A DNA stretch of 64,000 bases from Colius striatus (taxonomy: Eukaryota; Chordata; Aves; Coliiformes; Coliidae). The notes under the pieces are model-generated. The model was not told where the DNA came from, searched no databases, and worked only from the letters and a program-made list of their open reading frames with translations. The translations under genes were made by a program, and so were the position numbers. Below, in pieces: positions 1-13,873 of the stretch; position 1 is the first letter of the stretch; every line of letters starts with the position of its first letter. The DNA lies in NCBI RefSeq assembly GCF_028858725.1, contig NC_084761.1, forward strand, positions 34,564,501 through 34,628,500. Reading direction: 5' to 3'.

Positions 1-1708
1 GAAGGAGAAATGCAATGTATCCTACATCTCTTAGCTAAACCACAACTGGTTTTCTCAGAATCTCATCAGAATCCTGGCAAACAAACTAGCCATAATAATT
101 TCATAATAACTTCAACACAAGATGGAAATACAAATTTAACATGTCAATACTTCTTCAGAAAAAACATGGTGTTTATATTTCACAGCTGTAGCACACTACC
201 TAGGAAATGTCATATAGCTCCTAATTTCAATTTTAAAAATTAAAAATCAATATTTAAAGCCACTAGCCTTAAATCCCTGCTGACAGATAATCCTAGATTT
301 TTGCAGGCCAGAAATACCCTGTCTATAGGTCTGGAAAGGAATTAAATTAGTGTCCACATCTTTTTGTTGCTACTCAAATATTCTTTAGAGTTATCAAGAA
401 GGTCTTGTGATTCCTAGCTTACAATAAGTGCAGTTGCCTTTCCCAATTCTGTAATTCATTATACCACCTCTTCACACCCCTTTTCTGTAAGCACATTTTG
501 CAGAAAAACTCACTTGAGCCTACAGATACTTGAAATGCAAAATTTTTCCCCAAAATCTGAGCCAGCAACATCTTACCCAGTACAGATTAAATATAGAAAA
601 AAAAAGAATTAATATTTTACAACATAAAATACTAAGCAACTTCTGAGCTGATGAGAGGAATTTGTTTAGTCAACTAGGGACTGGAACACTTAGCTCAAGG
701 CTATCACATTTACAAATGCGGAAATAAAATTGAAAAAAAGGGACAAATATCTACTCCAATCCTGATCTTTTTGCACCGCTTTCCATTCTCCATTTAAATG
801 TATTGAAATCAGTAACCTTACTCCAGCCTAAGAATGGTTCAAGGTAAATCAGAGTAAGACCCAGAGCACTCCCTCTGTCATTTTGCTTCCAGTTAACGTT
901 TTGTTAGTCACTGGTTAACTGAAAGTTTAGGCACATGCTCGTTAGCAAACACCTGCCACACTTGAAGACATTACCATCCTCCTGAAGAAGCTCACTCTTT
1001 CCACCCCAAAAGAGAGTGCATTTGACCTCTTCATCTGCTTCAGTGTGAAGTCTTGCAGCTTAGTTAAGTAGCAAAGCAATAGCATTTTAAGCCACAGCTT
1101 AAAATCTTATATTCACAGGGAAAAGAAACACATTAAGGTAAGAGAATGTGGAGGCAGAGCTTCTAGCAGACCTCACCCGTCTGGTGTGATGAATTTCATA
1201 TGGCATTCAGCTATGTTTCACCATGCTGCAAGTCCTCAGTAATAAGCCCTCACCTACTGGCAGACAGAAGGGTTTGGGCTGCAAGTCAGCCTGCTGTCAC
1301 CACTGCCTGCTGAGCATGAAGTCATGTGGCCAGTCCCCTCCTGTAGGGAATATCTTCTTGCACTGGCACTTCCTCATCATACCAAAGAGCACAGAGAAAA
1401 AGGTTATTTGTCTTTAGAGATGCTAGATATAAAGTTTAGTCTCCTCAAACCCTGCTGACAGCATTTGAGGAAAGTACAGTTTCTACTTTTCAGCTACACT
1501 AAGGCCATCCAGGATTTTCAACTTTGCACTTTACAGCAAGATGCAAATTATTTGTCAATAAGAAGCAGACTAATAAAAATGAAAAACCAAACAGAGTAGC
1601 ATCAAACTTCACGAGTAGGAAGAAAGGAGAAGAGGTAATGCCTGAAGCAAAGCAGATTACATTTCCACACAAAAATAAGCTGAATAATGCACCTTCAACA
1701 AGATAGCT
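1..1708. other. Intergenic, no feature recognised
   Basis: A+T-rich single-copy-looking DNA with only short open frames (under 91 codons) on either strand. No repeat family, RNA gene or exon was recognised. Confidence 0.6.
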
Positions 1709-2416
1709 GAGTGTACTCTGAACAAGTCTGCAGATGATAAAATACCTGAATACACCAGATTGTTGTGTCACTTTTCAGAAATACTACTTTGACAGGCTGG
1801 AGAAGTGGGCAGAGAGGAATCTCAAAGTTGAACAGGGGAAACGCAAAGTCCTGCATCTAGGGAGGAATAGGCCCAGGCACCAGCACATCCTGGGAGGCTA
1901 CCAGATGGAAAGCAACTTTGCCAAGAAGGACCTTGGGGTCCTGGTAGACAACATGCCAGCAAGGCACCCTCGCAGTCTTGAAGGCCAGTGTCAGAAAGAT
2001 TGTTGCCAGTACATCTATGGAGGTAATCCTGCACCTCTATCTAGCACTGATGAGGCTGCACCTGGAGTGCTGCATCTCACTCAGGGCTCCCAGTTACAAG
2101 AAAGATCTGCATTTATTGAAGCAAGGCCAGAATAGGGCCACAAAGATGATTAAGCAACTGGACTATCTGTCCTATAGACAGGCTAGGCTGAAAGAGCTGA
2201 GACTGTCTAGGCTGGAGAAGAAAAGGCTCCAAGGGGTCTTGTCTGTTTGTACAGATGTCTGATGGGCAAGGATGATGTTGAAGGAGCCAGATTCTTCTTA
2301 GCAGTGCCCATTGACAGGATAAGAGGTAGTGGTCACAAATTAAAAACAAAACAAAGCAGAAAATTCCATCTAAATACGAAACCCCAATTTTTTACTGTTA
2401 AGACGGTCAAACACTT
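1709..2416 (+). mobile_element. Old CR1 LINE fragment (RT end and 3' region)
   Basis: Plus-strand sequence matches the CR1 reverse-transcriptase end and 3' region: it begins near GAGTGTACTCTGAACAAGT, and translation shows WAERNLK, KVLHLGRNRP and DLGVLVDN. The frame breaks near 1960 and resumes one frame over as NRATKMIKQLDYLSY. It fades out after a corrupted KFHLNTK-like stretch near 2400, without the octamer tail. The frameshift and divergence show an old, dead copy, more decayed than the one at 21438. Confidence 0.88.
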
Positions 2417-5129
2417 GACTCAACTTATTGTTAAGATGGTCAAAATGCTGTCGCTTGCAGAGGGAGAAGTGGTCCAAGCAACATGCCCTCACACACCCCT
2501 TTACCCCTCACTGGAGCAAGAAACTAAGTGGAGGAGTTGTGAAGCAGGAGTTTGCACCTCTGTATGCTTCCCTCCTTGAAAAGCAACTATATGAATGAAG
2601 AAATGAGGATCTAAAAATGGAAAGATATACTAGAAAGCATTTGAGTCAATCTGTTTAACCTTTCATCCATGTCCTGCAAAGCCCCTCACCTTTCTGTATT
2701 AAAGAAGAAAGTGGGGAAGAGAGAAGCCAAAGCATTCTTAAAGGGAGGTGTACCTTTTCCCATACTTCCTGCATGGGGAGGATTTTGCCTGAGCCAAATC
2801 AATGGAAGCTGGCAGAAGCCTGAACAGTAAGTATTCCCTACCTGGCCAGAGATGGTACAGAACTCCTGCTTAGTCTTGTGAAGGTCATCAGACAGAGGGG
2901 GAAAAGGAAAAAACAAAGTGAATGATTACTAGAGAAGAGGTCCAGCCAGGCAGTTCACTCGTGCAAGGCTGATAGGATTTAAGATGTTTTTGTCGGGTTT
3001 TCTTTGAAATTTATATTTGGGAGGTTTTATTCATTTCAATATATTGAATGGCAAATAATCTGAAAGCAAGCAAGCCTTCTTGTTCTCAACAACCATTTAG
3101 GTGGCCTCTACTCCAGAATGTCAAGAACAGCGGCCATCGGAAACAAAACATTTCGGCTGCCTCATGCTTCTATAAGGGCTCTGTCAAGTTAACTCAGGAG
3201 AGAGGTACTGGGATGGTTTCATTTATATGGGAGAGGGGAGCAAAATACATGGCTTTTAAATCATCATCTGAGTAGCCAAACGATTAGGAAGAGGGCCAAG
3301 AAGGTACTCAGGAGCAGCTTTCCAAGAGAAAACTGCATTGGAGAAGGTACCGCAGTGGAGCTGAGATTCGGAAGAAACAGTATGGAATATCTTTCTGATC
3401 TAGTGTGAAAAAAGGAAAGTCTGCTCAGTGGAGAAGAGTAATGCAGAAAATATGACAGGAAGTCTCCTGTTCAGGGCTTATCAAGTTTATATGATTCATG
3501 CAAGCGTCCAGTCTCCACAGCTGTGATACCACATCAGACATAATTACTTCTGCTGCTGAACTACATATGGTAATCAAGGAAGCTGGATCAAGTCTGACCC
3601 CCACCTATTTCCCTCCCTTCCATAGCTTTCAATTAACATATTAAAAATCCTGAGAGCTCATCACACTCTTTGCTGGATAATATAAAAATTTGAAGACTGT
3701 CATCCTTCACAGCTGACACTGTTGGAGATCTTCACAACACATTGTCTTTTACCAAAGGTTGTGCTTTATGCTTTCAGTGACTTAACATTATTAATAAGAA
3801 TAAATTCCAACAAGTTACCTGGAGCTAAATACTCCAGGTTCCAAAATACAAAACAAAGAGAGAAAAACAAAACATCACCCACAAACCACCCCAAAATTCC
3901 CAGAAGATGCTAAAAAGACAAAGACATTTCAGGTTGCAAGGAAAGTCTTACCACTTTCTGGCTTGACAGCTCAAACATTTCAGCTAGCTGAAATTGTCAC
4001 TCCATCATGGAATATAAGGGAATATTTAACATAGAAATCTTTTAAGCTTAGGGGCCCTCTCTCAAGTTACCTCTGAACTGTTGTCTCATCCAGTTCTTTA
4101 TGCCTCCCCATTCCTCCAATTTTATCTTTAGAGCCAAGGCACATCCCTCCGCTTCATCCTACCCCAGAACATTCTTCTCACCTACATGAACACCTAATAC
4201 ACTTCATATTATTCCTCTGATTATCTCCTCTATTTCAAAGCCTCTAGCTGAATTTGTTACTAAAAATTAACTGATCTGCTCAAACTCTTTCCCATTTCCA
4301 AATGGGAATGCTGTGCCTTCAACAACTTCCTCTAATATGAAGACTCCTCTGTCTGGTGTCTTTCAAAATAGGTTGCCTATACTTTTCAAACTGACCTTCT
4401 CTGACAAATTCCTCAACTTCAGTCCCTACTAGTCTTCCGTTTCCTCAGTGGCACTGTCCACATTGAAGCTTCCCGTATTACTGAACATCCCATTCTTCTT
4501 AGCTGTTCCTTGTACACCCAAGCCTCAGGTTTTTACTGACACAGCAAAGCCAGCTTATATACAAAGTGGTAATGTGATTTTGCCATGGTTGGGAGAAAGA
4601 AACCTTACAGGCCTTTAGAGCCCTGTCCTGAGGGCCTGTACCTCCTCAGACCACAGACGGAGGCAGCTCTGCTAGCAGACACTTTCTTGGCCCACATCCA
4701 AGAGCCAGGCAACTCTTCAGACCTTGCTCACCTGTCCTTCAAGACAGGCAACACCCTACCTCCTGCATTTGAAATCCTCTCCACAAAAGGGAGAAAAGTC
4801 TCCTGAGGGAAAAGGCTGTGTCAATATGCAGAGGATGACAAAGTCACAAATGCAGAAAGATTAGGTTACAGGCCAATACTTATTTCCTAGTGATAAGGTT
4901 AAGAATACTGAAGATAAGATCATGACGTATTTATTGGTGCAGGAATAAAAATCCTCCATGAATTTTTGTGGGTTTCACATCATTGTAAGCAAGGACAAGT
5001 TCAAGCTCAACGCAGGGCTGTCTTTTGAAATCTACTGCACCTTTCTGGCTGCCTCCGAACAGACAGAGACCAGCACCAGGTGAGAAGAGGCAGTGCACCT
5101 ATAGCAGTAAGGCTTCTCCAAAGCGCTCC
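2417..5129. other. Intergenic, no gene recognised
   Basis: No exon, RNA gene or repeat family was identified. A small imperfect direct repeat (TGTTAAGAYGGTCAAA) occurs near 2399 and 2432, and an 8-bp hairpin at 3817-3839. From about 4080 to 4560 the plus strand is pyrimidine-rich. A donor-like CAG|GTGAGA lies at 5079/5080, just before the CpG island. Confidence 0.55.
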
Positions 5130-5189
5130 TTCGCCTCTCTTTCCACAAGTCTCAGGGGAGCCTGCCTGGCACGGCAGTCCCTGGCTGCA

Positions 5190-5660
5190 GGCGGCCCCAC
5201 AGAGTGCTTCCCGCCTTCGGGGCCCCAGCGTGCGCCCCGTCCCCTTAGCAAAGCTCCACTCCTCTCCGCTCCCCAACCCTGCCCCGCTCTGCTCTGGCCT
5301 GCCCTGCGCTGCCCGCGGGGCGTGCTCTGGGCATGCTCGAAGGCGCCTGGCCGGGGCGCCCGCCGGGCCGCAGCGGGGCGCTGCCGCCCTGCCCTGCCCT
5401 CGCCCCCGGGCCCCGCCCCCGGCCTGCCCCGGCGGCCCCAATGCCAGCTTGGGCCTGCGCTACCCCGGCGGCTCCGCTGGTAGCGTTGGTCTGTGGCGAT
5501 GGGAGCCGCGAGAAGCCGGCGGGGCAGCGTTCCAGGCGCTTCCTGAGGGTGGGCCGGCAGTGGAGGGGACGCGAAAGGCATTTCGTGTGCCCTCCCAGGA
5601 CAGGAAAGCTAAACCAAAGCGGCCTTTGAAGGCAGGGGGCTGGGCGGTGCGTGAGGGAAG
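5190..5660. promoter_or_regulatory. Orphan CpG island, gene unknown
   Basis: About 470 bp of very GC-rich, CpG-dense DNA (for example 5339-5480) inside A+T-rich surroundings. Overlapping long open frames on both strands are low-complexity (Ala, Pro, Gly, Arg) and are explained by composition. No coding exon, start context or splice pattern I trust identifies a gene. A weak plus-strand donor-like site, CG|GTGCGTG, lies near 5645. Possibilities are the 5' end of a neighbouring gene running either way, a lncRNA promoter, or an isolated regulatory island. Confidence 0.7.
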
Positions 5661-5703
5661 CAAGTACGTCGTGACATTAGCAGGCACAATAGAAGCGAGT
5701 TAA

Positions 5704-8700
5704 GGATATACCCCGTTGTGATGCGATATTAGAGATTGTTGGGGCGATTCTGGCCCAAACTTGAGGTTTCTTTGCTTCTTTTCGTATTTCTGAATCTTAC
5801 AGAGTGATCGTTAACGTGGTTTTGATGGAGCCACACTCTTCAAAGGAAACGTTTAGTTTCCCTTTCTGTAAAAAAAGCACCAACCTGCAAACACATGCAA
5901 CAGTTTGTTAGGTTGCTGTTTCTGCTCAGTAAAGTTCAATGTGCTGAATCACTAGAAAAAATATACGATTAAAGCAGAATTTCAGGCAGACCTTTAGCTA
6001 CCATGTTGTATTGTCAGCTTTTGAGTAAATTAACACAAGAAGTAGGGAAAAAAACTGCACCCCAAAATAGCAGGGAAGAACTCATCAACGCCATCTTAAA
6101 AATAACCCCAACTGGCTAGTAGCTTATTTGTGTGTCTCAATTTGTGTCTCTCCATGTGCTCAAAGATGGTCTGTTTAGCAGCCAACTTTTTCCTTTTGCT
6201 TAATTAAAATTACAGCACGAGTAGCAATGATTTAAAGACAACGACATGGTAGAACAGTATGTCCACCTGCAGTTCTAAAATCTCCCCACATGCTCTACTA
6301 GACTCTCAGTGAAGCAAAACTGTCGTCAGTGCCTTAACACCTCTTCAGCTCATGAGCTGGCCCAATCTGACGTCATGTAAGATGTGCCACTGGACTTGAG
6401 CAGTACCTTTCACTAGGGCCATTTTCTTGGGGGTTTAGCTGCGGAATAGAAGATGCAAGTGAGACTCTAGAGGGATTATGAATTTCACCCATTAATCTCA
6501 AATGAGTCAAATGTGTAAATGCTAATACAGTTAACTCTTCAACCGCCAAAAATAAATATTCTGGTACTGCTGTTTCTATCCCAGACCCTTCTTCACAAGG
6601 TATTTATGAAATTTATTTAGGAAAGTGCAGAGAACAACTGCTGCTAAAATGCACACATTCTATAGCAGCCTCAGAGAAGGAATTTGGCACAAAAATTAGG
6701 GTATAGATAATCCCACATTGGTGAGCATGTTCTTGATTCAGATCAAGTGAAACTACAATCACTAGTCAAACTGTGTACTATGGTTCAGTCTCAGATTGAA
6801 TCTGGAAAACTTCTAACAAGGTAAGCCAAATTTAGATGCTTCCAGAGCTAAATAGCAGCTGAAGCTTTTCCCCCCTAATTGCATCCTGAGCTGTAGCTAA
6901 GGTTTTGGAGGGGAAGGGGGTATGTAGGTTTTTGTTATGTGTTTTCTTGGAAAAATTATTGAACATTGGCCCCCCAACATGGTCTGGGCAGACAGAAGTA
7001 TGGGGCAATTCATTGTATGTTCCCACTACCCCTTTCAAGAGTTTACTTTATTAACCTTTCCTGGGTGTTTCATGGAAACATCCTGTAAAGATATAGGATG
7101 AATGCCAAGGAGCTAAAATAACAGGATTATGTTGTTAGTCTTCAGTCACCTTTCTGTGAGTCTGTCTCAGACTGCATCTTCACTGCAGGAAGTTCTCCTG
7201 GTCATAAGTCTCTCTGCCTCTCATGCATCAGAGTTTCCTTCTAAAAGAGGCCAGGCAGGCCTCTTTTACACAATGCATACTAGCTGTCATCCCAGCACAG
7301 ATTTAGACAGCAGTCAGGCCGCTTACCCAATAACCAAGACCTACAGGTGCAGTTGATCAAAGTATTATTTTTCCCTCTCTTTTTGCAGAATACCTGAGGT
7401 TTTGGTTTGGTTTCTGGGTTGTTTTGGTTTTGGGGTTTTTTTTCAGGAGTAGATGTTGTGGGAAAAGGTGGATCCAATCTTGATGCTGTAGTCCTACCAA
7501 GCTACCAAGTATGTTCCTATTCTGCTTTATGGGATGGACTCACTAGCCAGTACATGTATCACTTGTTTTGGGGTACTCAACTGGTCAGCTAAGTCAAGAT
7601 TACTAGAGAAAAAGTGACTTCTGATAAATCAATAGTTCTTTATATACTTTTACCAAACAATATGTTTTTCCACATAAAAATACAATTTTTCCTGAGACTT
7701 ATTAATAGGCATAACCTCAAATTTTTACAGTTCTTTTCGATCGTCCTGATAAAGCCACCAGTTCCATGAAACTTGTTTTCTAGGAACATACATCATTTAC
7801 TGACTATCACAGCTCTCTGGAGACCAGCTAGACTGGAAACAGAAGAGAGCTATTCTGAAAAAAAAAAAATATCCCCCAGAAGTATCTATAAACGGAAACG
7901 GCTGTCGTGTCAACAAGAGGTGAGAATGCCTGTATTGCCACTGACATAGTACTGGCATTTCACAGAAAGACCCTTTTCTGCTACAGGTTCTTTTCTTTGT
8001 TTTCTTTAAAATCAGGTTTTTCTACTCTACTTGAGTAGAAATATTCACAAATATTTTATGCAGTTATTTAATGCACTTAGGTCAGCAAGCAGTGCCTGAG
8101 GGGCTGAAGAGGAAAGAACTCACCGTTCATTTGCTTGAATGGTCCTTCCATGCCTCCATCCACATCAGCCAAATCCTACTTTTTCAGTCACACATTTTAA
8201 AAGCAAATAGCACAGGAGTTTGTGAGCCCCACTTTCCATGCTGAAAAACTGGAAGAGGGAAACAACCAACTTCTAGCATTGACAGAAAAAGCCCAGAAGT
8301 AAACAATTCAACTCTAAGCAGCAGCACAACTGTTGCACATTTGGCATAATTAGTAATCACAGTGGAGTCCTGATCCCAATTCAATCAATGGCAAAATCCT
8401 CACTGATTTGTTTGTAGCTAGGGTTTTCCTTGTAGAGGCTAATGATAACACTCATGTACCCAAGCAAATTGTTTTAAGGCCTGAGCCACTTCCCTGCCCC
8501 AACTGTTTTTTTATCCCTTTGCCAGGAGTCCATTTTCCCATAACAAAGTCAGCAGAATTACTTGTATACCTTCACCTTAGCCACTGCATTTTGCAGTGTA
8601 GGTGTTAAGACAGAGTCAGGCAAACTCAGCTAGTTGCTTCTGATCCAGATTAACTGGTCGCTGACGTTTCTGATGCCTTTGCACCCCCTCCTCCTGCTTC

Positions 8701-11700
8701 TTTTCTGGTGATTTCACTTTCTGTCTTACCATTTTCCAGTTCAGATTTGAAATCTTATTGTTTAAGTGGCTTTTTTTCCCTATTTTAACAAAAATAAAAG
8801 ATGATAAACTAAGCTTTGCTGGGGACTGTAGGTAGCAGCCTGTACCAGAGGAAACACAGGTAAGCTGTCAGAGGTCGTGTGTCACCTCACAGTTCTCCCC
8901 TCTCAAACCAATTCCTGCTAATTTAACTGTTTTGTTGGTGACAGCTTCAGACATGCAGTAGTATCAGGTTTTGGTTTAAAGCTTTTTGAAATTAATGGAA
9001 GGTTCGAGCCTGGAGGACTTTTATGCACTAGATAGCGAATGCAAGTCTTCTAGTCTTCACTATTACAAAGTCATTTAGTTTAACCTGGGTTTCTAGGTTG
9101 CCTATTGTCAAAAATAGAGAGTTTTGTAATTGTTCCCCAACCTGTGTAAGAAAGGGTGAATTTCTCTGGAGAGGCCTTGCTCTCTCTGTGGACTATAGAG
9201 GAAACTGAAAGACTGATTCAGCCCAAAACATCGAATTTGTAGGTACCTAAACCTAGCTTAAAGGCAAACTCCAACTCTTACAAATCAATTATCATTCCTT
9301 CAGTTAACTAAAAGGAATGTAATTTAGCCAATACAAGTGCTATGTCCTAAGCCATCACACATCATCTGATACAGCCTAGTTTGACATTCAGTGCCAGTAC
9401 AGTTGGAGCAAATGTAAGCAATTGCCACCCACCTTGTCTGTCATTGCCCCTTTTTTTTGCACCATGCTAGCAAAAGCATTTGTGTAGTACACACTGAACA
9501 AGATTGGACAACAGATGCTACTAAAATTAGCTCAGAAAAACAAAACCCCAAAGTCACTCATCATTCAGATGGGTTCCCAAAGACCTCACAAACAGTACCT
9601 CTAAAGCAGAAAGCAAGAGCTGCCCGTGACTGAATGGCCACTAAAGCCATGCTGGGTAAGACCACACACTTTGCCTGCACTCTCCTAGGCTGTCGCACAC
9701 TATTAAGCATTTCACTCTTTCTCCCTGTAGATCCCCATCTCTTAAGAAAAGACTAACACACTCTCTACCTTACTAGACTGTTGTGACCCTAAATATACCG
9801 CAGATCATGAGCTGTTAATGTGTATGTTATTACATATGCTCTGTAAGGATGTGCACAAGAGGAGCAATGGCACGAGGTGCCTCCCTGCTAGTCTCTCTTC
9901 CCATACCAAATCTGTCCCTTCCAACTGCACAGCACACAAGGAAAGTTAGAGAAAGGTCTGTTTGCTCACCTGCAGTTTATCAGAATTAACAGTTACCATG
10001 CGTACTAATAAGGCTTCTGCCATAGATCAGACTTCTATGAGGAACATACTACACTCACCACAACACAAATGTCAGCTGCCAGATCCAGCAGATTTCCAGG
10101 GTGGATGAATCCTAGGAAATGCTTGGTGAAACAACCAGTTTCTTCAGATGAGAAGAGCAGAAAAGGTTGCAAATATCCTTAGTACAGTGACTTGAGCTAT
10201 TATACTTTCAGGTAAAATGCTGATTTCTAGCCTGGCCCTGGAGGTCAGTCCTAGTGATGTTCAGGGTTTCTCTGGCCAGATAAAGAGGATACCTTTCCTC
10301 TTCTACATACTCCCTACCCTTCACAGGGTGCAGTTAGGCAACTTGAAGGTTTCTTGATCAGAATGAATCAGTCACTGTTTCTTGCTGAAGGGCCCTCTTC
10401 TCACTGCAGCCTACACTGCTCTACTAGCAGGCTGCTTCCACTTCTTACAGAGATCAGGTAGCAGAGTCCCACTCATGGATTCCCACATTATAAGTGAGAT
10501 GATGGTATAAAAAAATAAACAAAACACCAACCAAAGTGTTTAACAGGATAATGAGTGGGATACTCAGCTATAGCAACCTCCTCTCAGACCCTGATGCTTT
10601 AGGAGCCAAGGCTTAGTCTGGCTGTGAAAAATCTTCTGACAGAAAGGCCCCACACTTGCTGCTCCAGAAGTTCCACACTGATCTGTATCTTGCTGCCTCA
10701 TTTGCACAACTGCAGACCTCACCCCCTACTGCAGCCTTTTATGCTACCTTCTGCTTTAGGCATTCCCTAACGCTTAAACGAGCTACTCTCTGTCCTGTGT
10801 TACTAAAGAGAACAATTTACTTCTTGCATCAGACTCTTACAAAGACAACTTCTTCTCCTTCTCATCAGAGAAACAGCTAAGTCAGCAGTTTCCAAACTGG
10901 AAGGCCAGAGGTCAGCAGAGTGACCTTGGAGGAGTAGGAATGTAAAGAGTAGGATGTTCTGCATCCATCCTACTGTATTCCCATTTACAGCTGCTGTGAA
11001 CTTGCTTTACCACCTGACTAAATACATTCCTGAAAGTTGCTTTAGCAACCCACTCTACAAACCAAAATGATAGTTGGCACTAGAAAGCTGAAGATTACAG
11101 AAGAGAAAGTAAAGAGAGAGAGAAAAAAAATCAGTGTTTACATACTATAAATACTTTGCCTGTCCCTTTCTTCCTCATTTGTGTTACTAATTGTTTTGTG
11201 TTGGAGTATTTGGCAAAAAATTCTGGATGTACTGACACACCTTTCCCACTCTGATGAGCTGAAACAAGTTGGAGGCATTAATGTTCTACTAAGCAATGTT
11301 CTTCACACTTTGATGTAAAGCGTATTTAGAGGAAATGTAAATAAGCTAATAAATACTTTATACCTCAGTTGCCACAAACCAAAATATGGTTCTCATTCTT
11401 TTTCTCTTTAGCTTGGTTCCAGTTAGTGAGGAAATTAAAGCAGAAGGGAAAAAGCTTTGAGATTGGTGTTTTTTATATTATTGGTTTACGTTTTTACTCT
11501 CCTTGATAATGAAAGTTTAAAAGCCAGAAAATAGAAGTTATGTTTTGCCACAATCTCTGGTGGATGGTCTTTTGAAATGTTTCACTAACATACTGCAAAA
11601 AACAATATAAATGAGACTGACTTTGTCTGCTTTTCAGTGGCTACAGTAATTAAAAAAATGTAATGGTAAAGAAAATGAAGGTTGAGATTAAAGAGGCCCA

Positions 11701-13599
11701 CAGTTAATGGCAGGCTGAAGTTCAACTGTCATGTAATCGAAAATGTTTGAGAATGGACAATAATAAAAGTCAAGCAAAGGATGAAGCCCAGATTATTATA
11801 ATGAGATATGATATGTTCTTCAGACTATTTGGAGGTTAATGTTACTTGGTTTCATATGGTTACGGGTAAGTAAGTACTGTACTACTATATAGTAAAAATA
11901 ATGTAACTGGATACAGTCTGCTTCACAGTGACCCAAGGTTAATGGTAGTTGCTCTTAGTATATTTAAAAGGTTTAAAAGAGATGTAACAACCTCAGCATT
12001 ACAAATCTAGTGCAATGGCACTGGAAAATGGCACCAAACAGGCTAGTGTAATACCAGTGTTCTTGGTTCCATGAAAGCAGCTTCCAGTGTAATGTATGTT
12101 GGCTTTTATCTGTCTAATTATACTGAGTATGTCCATGAATTCTCTCATTCCTGAGTGGCACCACCTTTTGAGTAATAGATCATTGGTATGCATCACTCTG
12201 ATAAGGTATTACACTAATATATCATTAAAGCAACAGATGTATTAGTGTAATATATCACTGGGACAGAGCACTCTGATGATGATGTATTCCTGAAAAGATG
12301 GCACCATACAGAGAAGATGAGACCCAGGAGAAGACTTTTCTTAGTTTAATAGAATGAAAGGTAAGCCTTCCTGGCACAAAAATGGGATGCACTCTACAAA
12401 GATATGGCACCACTATTAATTGTATTCCCATTTGTATTGGTAATTTGAGGATCATATGGCTTGTAAAAAAATTTACTGTGGTTGAGGAAAAGATATGATT
12501 TAAAACCGTAACCTATCAGACTATATCACAGTCTTTTCTCATAATGTCTAATCTCCTCAGCCTTCCAAACACCTCATCAAAAACCTGACTGTGCTGAAAG
12601 CCTCAAGATGCCTATCCTGACATGGAGAAATGAAGATATGGGAACATTTCTGAGAGGCTGGTGATGACATGGCCTTGCAGAGTTCACCAGGGAACAGGGC
12701 TCAGCTAGCCAAAAAGGCAGAGGCAAGGGACATCCCTGATGTTGGCCTTGGAGGCTCTTGCTGGCTCACTGCTTCTGAGAGCAGGGATTTAGCCACAGCC
12801 TCCATGCCAGACAACACAGGAGTTGTACTTGAATAGTTGGAGAGACATGTGCAGCTCAAGAGGCACAGACTGGCCAGTTCTGTTCCAGCCTCTGTGTATC
12901 AGTCTACCTCAAGATTTGACACAGCCTATGAATTTCATTCAAGCATACGTAAAACCAAGGTGCTTTTTGAGTTAAGTCAAATAAAAGAACACCTACTTTG
13001 ACAAAGGGTTCAGGAAGCTAAATAGTACCAGTCCAGTCAGTAGCATGTACGAAAACCCTCTCTGGATTGCAGATACATGTGTACCAGGATGTATATGTGA
13101 GTGGACAGTTCAGGCATATATTCCCTGGCCCATGTTATTTCAGAGGTGTTTCAGATATTTAATTACAGAAGGTGCATGCTGATTGATGACACAAAGGTGA
13201 GTAGACATCTGAAACAGTCATCTTTGTGTTTTACCCATTTTCAGTCCATGAAATTTATCATACAAATTATGATGCAAACAATAAATGAATTAATCTGAAA
13301 AAAAAATAAAAATCATTATTTAAACACAGAGGTCCAGATGATAATGCTATTGGTCATGCAGAATTGTACTGTATTCCTTAGTCCTCTTAAGCAAAAGCAG
13401 TGTTTAGACTTGGTGGTGAGCACAGTTGGGTCCTAAATTAAATTGATTTGAGATGTAATAGTGAATATTTTTGAAATAACTCTGAACAACTGGAATATTA
13501 AGAGGTAAGAGCAGGATAGCTATGCAGAAAGAAAAAAGAAGAGAAAAATAAGCATAGCTAAGGAAAATAAAGTGGTGGAAAAGAAGGGGAAAAAAGAGC
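5704..13599. other. Intergenic, no gene recognised
   Basis: Nearly 8 kb of A+T-rich DNA. Open frames are all short and none resembles a known protein. I recognised no mobile element here apart from the hairpin listed separately at 12207. A G/T-rich stretch runs at 7396-7444. Confidence 0.55.
12207..12252. repeat. 13-bp perfect inverted repeat (hairpin)
   Basis: TATTACACTAATA at 12207-12219 is the exact reverse complement of TATTAGTGTAATA at 12240-12252, with a 20-nt loop. The word TAATATATCA overlaps each arm in direct orientation, and CACTCTGAT occurs on both sides (about 12194 and 12269). It could be a small decayed palindromic element or chance in A+T-rich DNA. Confidence 0.75.
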
Positions 13600-13799
13600 T
13601 AAGAGAAGAAAAAATTCTTCATCAAAGAGATTCTTAAACATTGGAATAGGCTGCCTAGGGATTACTTGAGTCACCATCCTTGGAGATATTTAAAAGATGT
13701 GCAGATGTGGCACTTCGGGACATAGTTTAGTGGAGACTGTTAATGATGATCTTAAAGGTCTTTTCCAGCCTGAACAATTCTATGATTGTCTAATTCTTA
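13600..13799 (+). mobile_element. CR1 3'-terminal fragment
   Basis: Plus-strand sequence follows a CR1 3' UTR: AATAGGCTGCCTAGGG, then GAGTCACCATCCTTGGAGAT, then ATGATCTTAAAGGTCTTTTCC and CAATTCTATGATTGTCTAAT. It is about 200 bp. The wording around GTGGCACTTCGGGACATAGT marks a different subfamily from the copies at 21438 and 58421. Confidence 0.88.
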
Positions 13800-13873
13800 T
13801 CTTCCACAAATGCTCTCCAGCTATTATTTTATCAGAAATATTTGCATAATTGTTAGATAGCAAAAAGAGACAG

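Noticed and set aside
3817..3839. 8-bp hairpin ACCTGGAG/CTCCAGGT
   Set aside because: Too short to distinguish from chance in 64 kb, and nothing in the context supports a function.
5080..5703. Long plus and minus open frames in the 5 kb CpG island (up to 207 codons)
   Set aside because: Their translations are low-complexity Ala, Pro, Gly and Arg sequence on both strands at once. This follows from low stop-codon frequency in GC-rich DNA.
9001..9012. B-box-like GGTTCGAGCC
   Set aside because: No A-box or cloverleaf could be formed upstream, so it is probably chance.
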